The notes under the pieces were generated by a model. That model worked only from the letters and a program-made list of their open reading frames with translations. It was not told where the DNA came from and searched no databases. Position numbers and translations under genes: made by a program. From contig JASANG010003656.1 of NCBI GenBank assembly GCA_030248215.1, forward strand, positions 124,001 to 188,000: a stretch of 64,000 nt of DNA, written 5' to 3'. This DNA is from Enoplolaimus lenunculus (Eukaryota > Nematoda > Enoplea > Enoplida > Thoracostomopsidae). Shown piece by piece: positions 23,101 through 35,100 of this stretch (the first letter of the stretch is position 1; each line of letters opens with the position of its first letter).

Positions 23101-26100
23101 GGGTTCGGGCTTCTGATGTATAATCGCACGGATTCCCCATCAGAAATTTCTCTTTCAGTCACTAGAAACCATTAATTCTAGTTTTAAACAAACGGTCTAC
23201 CTTTGCGGTGTCGATGCCTTTGTTCATCGCCCACGTAGACACAACATAATCCATGATTCGTTCCGCCAAAGTTTTGGGAACTTCGTGAAGTTTTATAAAT
23301 TCACGCACATTATTGATCATGTCATGATAGCGCATGGTCGCCGATGTCATTTGTTGTATGATTGTTGTCATATGCCCAAAGATTGCAGCATAAAGCAATG
23401 CTAAAATAATGCATCATTTCTTATAAATCTTGTGGCAATGCTGATGGGCTTCTTATAACGGATTTTATGATGATACTACCCCTCTTCATTGGTTCAATCA
23501 AATATCACTTGATAGTCTGGGTTACTGAAGACCAATCATATCCTTTTTGTTGTTATGGACTCATAGCTAGTTTGACTATATTGATGACAACGTCAAGGAA
23601 ACATGCCCCTGATTATCATATGAACGCATCCAACTTCATAGCTCACCCACAAATTTGAATTGGTTGGGGCCGGCGCCCGAAAAACGAGTAAAATATTTAC
23701 TGTTCACATGAAATGGGCCCTTCGTTAACGATTAATGAATACTGTGGTGACCCGAACAAGAGGGGGATAATAAAAGGGGGTCCCTATTTTGAATCCCAAT
23801 CAATAGGAATCCGTATCCCTATTAAGAGTCCGTGAGCGGATAGAGCCCTAAAGGCTAATTAGAGGCCATAAAATGTCAATTATTCTTAATTGTAGTACAT
23901 AAATGACTTCAGAACCCAATAATGTTGAGTTCGAATCTTTAAAGCGCACTTATGTTTTGCATGTACATTTCTAAGTATAACCTTGCATTATCGCTCATGT
24001 TTTTGATACAAGACAAACGTTTAATTCAATTGATAATTGCGATACCGGATGTATATATCAGTAACGAAGGACTGCGGAGGACTGGTTTAAGATATAACAG
24101 TCCGTAGCCGAATAACAGGGGGATATCCTCTGGAGAGGTCAAATAAATATCAGTTCTCCCTCTTATTCGGGTCACTACTTTAAGGCAGTGAGTGTCTCTT
24201 TGAGAAAAAATTAAATATTTATATAAACATCTGTGTATTTTAATCAAAAACGTTTTTACAGAAGGATTCTATAATACTTACAACTAATTATCATCATACA
24301 AACAGCGAATATTTTCTCGCTATCAGTATACGCTGCGATATTGCCAAAACCAACACTTGACATGCATGTCAGCGTAAAGTAGAATGCTGAAAATAAAGTA
24401 AATGCAACTCCAAATATTTTATTTCAACGCAATAACAAATTCAGCAAGAACAGAACGTCGTACATGATTTAACAGTAACTAAACATAAAATGATGTTGTG
24501 TGTGAGCACTTCAAAGCCCATGTATAGAACAGGGCCGGAACTGTAATATAAGCATATTCCTAAGCCTAAGCCTAAGCCTAAAAGTGTAATGTTAAGCTTA
24601 CATATGAGTCTATTCCTAAGCCTAAGCCTACCCTGAGCCTAAGCCTAAGCAAAAAAAGTTAGTGTAAGCTTAAGCTGACTCTATTAGAGCCTGTAGGAAA
24701 ACGTTCTGCCGCCATTCAATATATATACCTGGGCCTATACACCGATATCATACCAGTATTTTACAGTTGCACTGCAACCCAAACTCCAAAACCGCAACAA
24801 ATCGTTTCACTCCGGCAGGATAAGCCCCTCTGGCGTACCTCTGGCTAAGGGACCAGTGTTGTTAAACACAAAGGCAGAAAGTATAAGTGAACACACGCAT
24901 ACATACATTGTTTTCTAAGTCTGCGTGTGAGAGGAAAATTTCTAAAACAAATTATCCATATTTTGACGTTACACTCCTGCTTACCTGACACATATGCGGA
25001 TGTCTTCATTGGTCCACCTTGTAAGGTTGGCATTGGCGAATTAATACTCTTCGTATACTTATAAGTCTGATTACTGTCTTGCGCCAGTCGTACTAACCAA
25101 CCTTTTGGACCCGCATTGTCGGCCATCTATAGGAAGATTATATAACTTAATATATATACAGTATACAAGGTGACTCCACTCAACTCAAAAGGGTCGTATC
25201 ACGTTGTGCAACTGCAGATAGATCTTTATTTTGTTCTCTGACAACCAAGGTGTAAACGGATAGTAAAAATAACGGAAACAGAAACGGATAGTGATCGTAA
25301 CGGAAACGGAAACGGAAGACGGATATTGAAGTATATAAAATTCAAATAAATTTAATTTTTTTGCCAACTCAATTGAGACGTGCAAATGTTCACTGGGCTT
25401 TCTAAAATTTTGAAGAAAAAATAGAAGATGCACCGAAATTTTTAAGGTTACGGATAAATATCGTAATTTTTGTTTCAGTTCGCACAATTGCAGTACATCT
25501 GTAATGAAAAATTTCAAGAAATTTACGTTATTTATAACTAATTTGGAACGTAAACAAAACGAATTTCAGGCATTTCTATAACGGAAACGGAAATCGATAC
25601 TGATTTTCAACAGAAACGGAAACGGAAACAGATACCTATTTTTAACAGAAACGGAAGCGGATACCTATGTTTACCGGAAACGGAAACAGATACCTATTTT
25701 TAACAGAAACGGAAGCGGATACCTATTTTTAACAGAAACGGAAGCGGATACCTATTTTTAACAGAAACGGAAGCGGATACCTATTTTTAACAGAAACGGA
25801 AGCGGATACCTATGTTTACCGGAAACGGAAACAGATACCTATTTTTAACAGAAACGGAAGCGGATACCTATGTTTACCGGAAACGGAAACAGATACCTAT
25901 TTTTAACAGAAACGGAAGCGGATACCTATGTTTACCGGAAACGGAAACAGATACCTATTTTTAACAGAAACGGAAGCGGATACCTATGTTTACCGGAAAC
26001 GGAAACAGATACCTATTTTTAACAGAAACGGAAGCGGATACCTATGTTTACCGGAAACGGAAACAGATACCTATTTTATATTTTTTATTTTTTTCTCTTT

Positions 26101-29100
26101 TTTCTCTTACCTTTTTCTTGTCTTTTTCTTTTTTCTTTTCTTTCTTTTTTGTCCGGTTTTAACAGAAACGGAAGCGGATACCTATGTTTACGCGGAAACA
26201 CGGAAACAGATACCTATTTTTAACAGAAACGGAAGCGGATACCTATGTTTACCGGAAACGGAAACAGATACCTATTTTTAACAGAAACGGAAGCGGATAC
26301 CTATGTTTACCGGAAACGGAAACAGATACCTATTTTTAACAGAAACGGAAGCGGATACCTATTTTTAACAGAAACGGAAGCGGATACCTATTTTTAACAG
26401 AAACGGAAGCGGATACCTATTTTTAACAGAAACGGAAGCGGATACCTATTTTTAACAGAAACGGAAGCGGATACCTATTTTTAACAGAAACGGAAGCGGA
26501 TACCTATTTTTAACAGAAACGGAAGCGGATACCTATTTTTAACAGAAACGGAAGCGGATACCTATGTTTACCGGAAACGGAAACAGATACCTATTTTTAA
26601 CAGAAACGGAAGCGGATACCTATTTTTAACAGAAACGGAAGCGGATACCTATGTTTACCGGAAACGGAAACAGATACCTATTTTTAACAGAAACGGAAGC
26701 GGATACCTATGTTTACCGGAAACGGAAACAGATACCTATTTTTAACAGAAACGGAAGCGGATACCTATGTTTACCGGAAACGGAAACAGATACCTATTTT
26801 TAACAGAAACGGAAGCGGATACCTATGTTTACCGGAAACGGAAACAGATACCTATTTTTAACAGAAACGGAAGCGGATACCTATGTTTACCGGAAACGGA
26901 AACAGATACCTATTTTTAACAGAAACGGAAACAGATACCTATTTTTAACAGAAACGGAAGCGGATACCTATGTTTACCGGAAACGGAAACAGATACCTAT
27001 TTTTAACAGAAACGGAAGCGGATACCTATGTTTACCGGAAACGGAAACAGATACCTATTTTTAACAGAAACGGAAGCGGATACCTATGTTTACCGGAAAC
27101 GGAAACAGATACCTATTTTTAACAGAAACGGAAGCGGATACCTATGTTTACCGGAAACGGAAACAGATACCTATTTTTAACAGAAACGGAAGCGGATACC
27201 TATGTTTACCGGAAACGGAAACATATACCTATTTTTAACAGAAACGGAAGCGGATACCTATGTTTACCGGAAACGGAAACAGATACCTATTTTTAACAGA
27301 AACGGAAGCGGATACCTATGTTTACCGGAAACGGAAACAGATACCTATTTTTAACAGAAACGGAAGCGGATACCTATGTTTACCGGAAACGGAAACAGAT
27401 ACCTATTTTTAACAGAAACGGAAACAGATACCTATTTTTAACAGAAACGGAAGCGGATACCTATGTTTACCGGAAACGGAAACAGATACCTATTTTTAAC
27501 AGAAACGGAAGCGGATACCTATGTTTACCGGAAACGGAAACAGATACCTATTTTTAACAGAAACGGAAGCGGATACCTATGTTTACCGGAAACGGAAACA
27601 GATACCTATTTTTAACAGAAACGGAAGCGGATACCTATGTTTACCGGAAACGGAAATGGATATCCGGTTACACCCTGCTGACAACTTTCAAGTACTCTGA
27701 AAATGTTTAAATGCTTCTGCTCGGTTACACAAAACTATGCCAAAACATTCTCTTGCCACCAACATAAATATATAGAGAATGCGACCATAGCTAAAATTCT
27801 ATCAGCGACCATATACCAAAATAAAACCTGGCACCTCAATTATACTTAATCGGAGAACGGCACAACTTTCGGACCGCAGTGAAGTTAATATAGGCTACTA
27901 GATTAATCAAAATTGAATTTTCTCGACATATCATCCCAAATCCCAATCAGGAGGTGTCGACAATACACTGTAAATTCCAATGAGTTGATTGATCAATTCA
28001 GCTTGCGAGTTCGTTATTTCTGAATTAATATCAGTAAATATTAATTCACGCTGAGTTGAGTTTATTCTTGCTCTGAGTTGAGTTGACTCTGGGTGAGGTA
28101 ATTAATTAACTCAGAATGAATTGAATCTACTCAAAATTCTGAGTTCTGATAGTCCTAACTCAGGCTGAGTGATTCAACTCATTGTGAATTAAAGTCAACT
28201 CAGTGAAATTTACAGTGTAGATGGGTTTACTATACTTGCAACGGGCGTCAATCATTGTCTTCCTCCTGTGTCCAATGAATAACAAACTTATATGACAACA
28301 CTATGCTGATTACCCAATATTTGACTTCATATTCGCCAATAGTATACCAAATACACGCTAGCCAATGGGCAACAAGAACGTATGCACATAGTAGTAGGAT
28401 AAGCGTTGCAGCGCCGTATTCCAAGTAGTACTCGAGCTTCCGTGCGACGCGTCCCAAACGAAGCAATCGAACAACTTTCAACGCACTGAATAAACTGCTG
28501 ATTCTCTAAAAATATGAAGTATAATTTTAAGGAAGGCAAGATTTCACCGTTTACGAAAAGAGCCGCGTTCGAAATTTTATCCTGATAGCATATATATATA
28601 TATAAACTGATTATTGTTAACGCTAAAATAACGGACTAACGGATCCAGAGTGGGAATGTACGCCACCCTCTTTGTTATAAATTATTTGTGATAAAATGGT
28701 AAGATTCTATACCTTATACTTTTCATCCTCAAAAAATTTTTTGTAAAAAATATAATTATTCGCCAGAGAAATGCTTTGTGATAAAACCTTACAATGTTTC
28801 CATGCAAATTTTTTTCGTTATAAAGGTCCCTACCTAACAATTTTTCCCTCAGAAAATGTTTTGGTGATAAAATAATAAAGTCCCTACCTAACAATTTTTC
28901 CACCAGAAAATGTTTTGGTGATAAAATAATAAAGTCCCTACCTAACGATTTTTCCACCAGAAATTGTTTTGGTGATAAAATAATAAAGTCCCTACCTAAC
29001 AGTTTTTCCATCAGAAAATGTTTTGGTGATAAAATAATAAAGTCCCTACCTTACAATTTTTGCGTTTCATAACGTTTTCCAGCTCCCCCTCCCGGTCAAA

Positions 29101-32100
29101 AACTTTTTTAGATCGCACGGACACTGCAAGCCCCAATAATGAATTTATTTGTAAGCTTACAACAAGCGCGCTAGTGAATTATTCTTAACGATTTGCCACT
29201 GCCATTTAAATAATGTTTTAATACATTTTACCGAAACCTGTTCATTCCAGCATTTCCAATCTCTAAAAAAGCACGGAATACCGATAAAATTGCATTTGGC
29301 AATACTCAGCTTAAATATTGTTTACATTACATTGAATACATTTAGAGATGATGCCAGGTTCTTGAAACAGGGTGTTTGGTCGCGTTGGATCAAAATTTCT
29401 AAGACGAGCGGGGTTGTAGTGTCACCAACGAAACAAGTTTCTAAAACAGCTTAACAAACACCACAGACAGAACTTCAACCCTAAACCTCGCCAGCTACGT
29501 CCATGAATCCACTGTCAACTTACATCATCGACATGTTCGAAAACGTTGAAAATGTCGTACGGAAGACACGACAACAAATCAATGATAAACCACGATTTAA
29601 GATAATTGGTTCGTATGACTTTCGGATCTGAAACAACTTCACCGCCTGGACCGACAAACGTTGTATGAAAATTGAGAACAATATCGATGAAAAATACAAC
29701 ATCCACAATCGAATCAACAACAAGAAGTCCCACTGATTCCATGGATTTCGTTTTGAACGCAACATTGTACGGAACCATTACTGCTGTATAGAATGTGAGC
29801 AACAAAATTGCCCAATCCCAAACTGTTTTGAACGTTGAATAATGTAATATGATGTGTGGAGGAGTTTTCGGTGTTTCTTGACGATATTGAGGCAACAAGT
29901 CGCCACCAAGGTTCAGCAACTACAAATTTCAAACACAAAGATAAAATTATTTATGAAAGAGAAAACTTATTAACGTACTGTAGTGACCCGAATAAGAGAG
30001 GGGACTGATATTTATTTGGCTTCTCCAGAGGGTACCCTCCCCTTTGTTATTCGGTTACGGACTGTTATTTTTTTAACCCACTCTCCGCCACCTTTCGTTA
30101 CTGGTGTATAACCGGTATGGCAACTACCTGTTAAATTAAATGCACTACAATTATGAATAACTGACTTCATGGACACTAATTAGGATTTTGGGACTCTATC
30201 CGCTTACGGACTCTTAATAGGATACAGACTCCTATTGATTGGGACTCAAAATTGGGACCCCCTCTTATTACCCCACACCCTCTTATTCGGGTCACTACAG
30301 TACGGCAATACAGCATAGCAACCGAAGTGTTGCACAAAATATTTCGCACCGAAAATAAAGTAAACTGATTCATGCTATACATACAGCGCTATTGCTTACA
30401 GAGCATACGGTATAGATAAATTTTTCAGACAGAGCAAAATTATTATAGTTTTGTTGCAATTTGCTTTTCTACCCTTAAATTTTAAAGTTCAGATTAGGTT
30501 TAAATATTAACTAGTCGGCCAGCTTTGAGCATTGCACAAAAGTTAGCGAAAGCACCGAAATCTCCTTGCAAATTTTCTTTTCATTGAACAATCATGTAGG
30601 TATTTCTTAAAAAATTGTTGTAAACAAAATGCTGGAAAGTTGCCCAAAATACGTATGTGGTGCGTTCCAGCTTAAATAATAGGTTTGAAACCTTAACCTA
30701 GGTTGAGCTTGATTCAAACGGACCTATACTGCTATTGTATGTTCAATTAAAAAGTTTCGCTTGGTAGTCAACGTCTTCTTGTAATGTTTTGATGATTCTC
30801 TTTTGCTCTGATTGCAATTGACAACATTTTGTTATCAATCTCTTTGTTATGTTTGCGAGAGTAAATATGTGTTATGTACTTGTATAGAAGCTGCTATTTG
30901 ACCAAGCTTTATACAGTCAAGATCTACGGAATTCGTGAATGGCAAGGAAACGTGATGTTTATAAATTCACCTGGTTAAAATTAGACGTAGCTGTATTTCC
31001 ATCTTTAAGGCTGTCAAGCTGGTTGAATTGCTGTCGGCTTTTTGCAATTCGCGCAATCTGTAGAATTCGTCCCATTCCTGAAATTATTTGTCAAAACTGA
31101 CATTAGTCGGATACATTACTGATCTACTCAGAAGTAAAATTTTGTGTAAAGATTAAGTTGTAAAATCGCGTTTGGCTTCTGACGAGTGAATTACTATATC
31201 TGCCGTACAGAGCCGCCTGTCAAAAATTTTTCGTGCCCACCATTTGGCTAAAAAGATATACTGGACGAATATGTTAAATGGATACAGTTGAACTGCTAAC
31301 CTCGATTAGTTTCGTCATCTTCCAATGGCTGTTTTAGCGGTGTTATATCTTTAAACTGACATAAATACAATACCACTTTGTCTTTATCGTTTTTAATCGG
31401 CGCAATGTACATCAAAAGCCATAACGGATTTTCTGAAATATTTTATTGTTTATCGCGAGTGACTGCAATTCGCAGTACAGACAGAATAAATAACGAAGTT
31501 CAAATTTTAGCAACAAATATATTAGCTCAATTCTAGGAAACCGTGTCAAAAAATATAAAACGCTTTTGTCATTATGAACAAAGCCTGTATATAGACGCTT
31601 AAATACTGTTGTGACAAACGCTAAAAAGCATTTACTGGGTAGCGTTTTGCAACACTAGACTTCATTTTAAAGTTTTCGGTCTTACAAAAAAACTGTTTTG
31701 GCTGATGTTTAAACGCGACGATTTCTCGCGAACGAAACGAGCTAGAATCCAGACATAATTTTAGCATATTGATCACGGTGCAAATTTATAATTTTGTGTC
31801 GCTCCGATTGGGGAATGCAATTTTTATATTCTCCATAGATACGCCCTTGCATTGGCGGTCCGCAATGGTAAACATGTGACTGCGAATGTATTAAATGAAT
31901 GCGTCACCGTGCCTGTAACCAAGAGGTGGAGCAGCGGGCGCTCAACTCCCCCCGAAAACTGGAAAAATTTTCATCCTTGCTTATAACTCACTGAAAACCT
32001 TTGAATGAATACTCCTCCTGAAAAATTTTCAGCCCCACCTAGCAAGGTGAGCTGGCTGCGTGCCTGTGTGTCACTGTTAATTGTTGTTCCCATATCACTA

Positions 32101-35100
32101 AGTACAGTACCCATCATCAAAGTGCATCTTTAAAATGTTTTCGAGACTACATATAGTTTAAAAATGAACACGACAGTAATGCACACCAGGAGCCAACATA
32201 ACCTGCCAATGTTGGTCAAAACGTATTTTATAAATGTCTGGCAGAAATGACTTATTAAAACTTGCTATTCTTTTTGTAGAATCGAATCTCGACTTGTTCA
32301 GCGTGTTGGTACTCAAGCGCAGCAGCGATTTTTTTGGTGACTTCTGGATCCGTATGATCTCCATACAAAAACGAACACGAACAAGGTTTTTGCATGATTT
32401 CAGGCCGAGTATATCCGACCATTTTTGAAAATCCGTCGTTGCAATAAACAATCGGATAGTCCATAATTTGGGCGTTTGCCAAAATGAAACTGCTGTCTGA
32501 AACAAATAGTTAGTTTACCACAACACAAAATTCATTAATACCATTATTTGGACACTAAACACGTTTAGCTATATATAGAGGGCAAACAAGATGAATTTGA
32601 ATGTTGAAAACATAGTAATTCGAGCCAAACGAATCTTTATACTCGAAAGACAACTTGTAAGCAGACCAATAATGCCTTAAGCCTAAGCCGAAGCATAATC
32701 CTGAGCGTGTTTGAGCAACGTCATGATGAGCAATAAAATTTTCAAGTCGACGAAATTTCGGAATACAAATAAGCGATCGCCGAGTTATGCGAGCGAAGAA
32801 TTGTCGCGATATCGGCTGAAAAAATAGTGTTTTAGTATTTTAACCCTTCCTTGTGAAAACACATTACGGACTCGACCATTTTTTAAAGAACACGGCGAAG
32901 CTTAAAGTTGTACAAAATATACAAGTAGGTTGTTACGGCCAGAATGAAGTCTAAGCAAATCAAGCGTTCCATGTTAAATATAAGGATCCGTTTAATTAAA
33001 ACCTAAGCGTAAACAAAGGCCTAAGCCTGAAGCGTAGGAATATGTTTCTTCAGTTTCTAAGTTATCTAGATCCCCTGTCTTCCAGTGGGCAGTCCTCTAT
33101 AATTAATACAAAGGCTAATCAAGTTATCAAAGTCATACCAGCATCAGTTGATTTTCGAATTATTTTTTGTACAAACAAATTCTGAGGCGCAACAAGACCC
33201 TTTTTAGTAACCGTCATAGTTCCTGGTTGTACCCGTTGTTTCAGTTATTTATAAAATAAAACTCTCATTGCACTAATAAATATATTATTAAATCCGAATT
33301 ATGTGCCATATCGAGATTAAACAAATTAAAACCATCACATTTCACATGCACTTTTAGGCAATTAATATGAAATAGATATCTCTCAAGCATATTGAATGTA
33401 AAAACACAACTTAACATTTATTAATGTACAAAGGGTTTAATCTCTGTGCTCACGTACGTTAAAAAATCAGCCAACTTTGTAGGTATATATATACTCACTA
33501 AAAATATACTTAAAATTAAGTAAAACTGTTGCCGAATTAACTGTCGGTTTTACTTACTATGGTGGTTGGCAATGTTTTACTTCATTTTAAGCAAATACAA
33601 AATTTTTAGTTTTACATTTACTTAATCAGGAAATGACAGCAGTAGTTTTACTTATTTACATTATTTAAGCAAAGATTTACTCAGTATTTAGTACACTTAT
33701 ACTTAAAAAAGTTAGTAAAAAATTACTATTGTATTTTAAGTAGAGTGTTTTACAGAGTAGTTGGAATCGAAGAGCTTGATTGTAGCAAACATGTTGTAGT
33801 AGCTCGCATAAGACAGGCTCCCCACCTTGAGTCTCAATAAGTTTGAATCTGCATCCCATTTAGGGTGCGTTGTCTTTTTCGTTTAAGCTCACATGAAAAA
33901 AATTTTGAAATCCGACCATTTTTGGACAAACGTAGGTTGGGGACAATAACGGAAAAGACCCGAGTCCGTTTTGGAGTAACCAAAGTTCTGAACAAAAAAG
34001 ATTGTATAAAATGGTTGTTGGATCCATAAACATTGAGTGAATTCAAAATATATAACAGCCGGTAACTGAATAACAGAGAGGTAGCAATTTGACTGCAACA
34101 TATTGCTGGTTCAAATATAACACTACGCCGACCTTAAAGAGTCGCAGAAATACGTCTAGAAACAGCGATGATCATATTTTCAGCTGCTCATTTCTTATTA
34201 TGCAAAATATCTTATTTGTATTGCAGATACAAACTGTTGTTTACATTACAAAAGCATTTCAAAATATATAGCTTCAGGCGTTCAGGTATGCCGTAGTATA
34301 CTATTTCTGGCTCTACATAAAATACCAACAAGTGACATTCTTGCAAAACACAGTTAGCATAAAAATTGGCCATTGTATTAGACACACACGTTTGTACCAG
34401 GGTACAACCGGAAGTCTGCCTCCGGCTCAGGCAGAAATCGGCCTCCGGCGCCGGTAAATTTTTGCCGTAGGTCCCCGGCAATTTCGGTAGTAAAATTTTG
34501 CAGAATTTTGCAAAATTTATCTGTTTAGCGCGTTTCGTTTTACTTTTGTCACAATTTTTAGCAAATAATTTCGGAAATTTCGCAAAAATTTGCTTAAAAC
34601 CAAACAACTTAACAACATATTCCAGATATTGGCTAAAATTAACTGATTAACTGTCATTTTTACTACATAATTTTGTGTTACGTCCGGCTTCGGTATTATT
34701 CACCTCCGGTTGTACTCTGGTTTGTACAGATTCTGCGGGTCGCTCCGTCAATTATTTGCGATGTTTTGTTTATGAACACATAACGACCAGGATGCAACCG
34801 GAAGTAAAACATTCCGGTTTTGGATGTTGAATTAATTTGCCGAAGTCGGAGCCGGGCGTGAAACAGGAAAGAAGAGAAAGTTTAGTATTTAAAATATGTT
34901 TAATTAGCTATTAGGCGTACCTCCGATTGTTCCTTGATGACCACTAGGTGGAAAAGCCATTTGACATTTAGTTCTTCGGTGTTCTGGGGGTTCGCTACGT
35001 TACATGCGTAGGCAAATTACAAACTAAGCGAACAACCATTTAAAGCACGACCTCGCTGAGGCAAGGTCGCGAAAAAGTAAGGTTCTTTGACACTGGTCGA

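Noticed and set aside
25928-27557. Several 79-117 codon plus-strand frames with repeating [17 protein letters not shown] text
   Set aside because: They are readings of the 29-bp minisatellite, which lacks stops in these frames; no splice, start or family support.
25600-27655. Regular repeats resembling a CRISPR array
   Set aside because: Units are contiguous without unique spacers, and the genome is animal.
28682-29011. 109-codon minus-strand frame with repeated [14 protein letters not shown]
   Set aside because: It is a by-product of a 54-bp tandem repeat in an intron.
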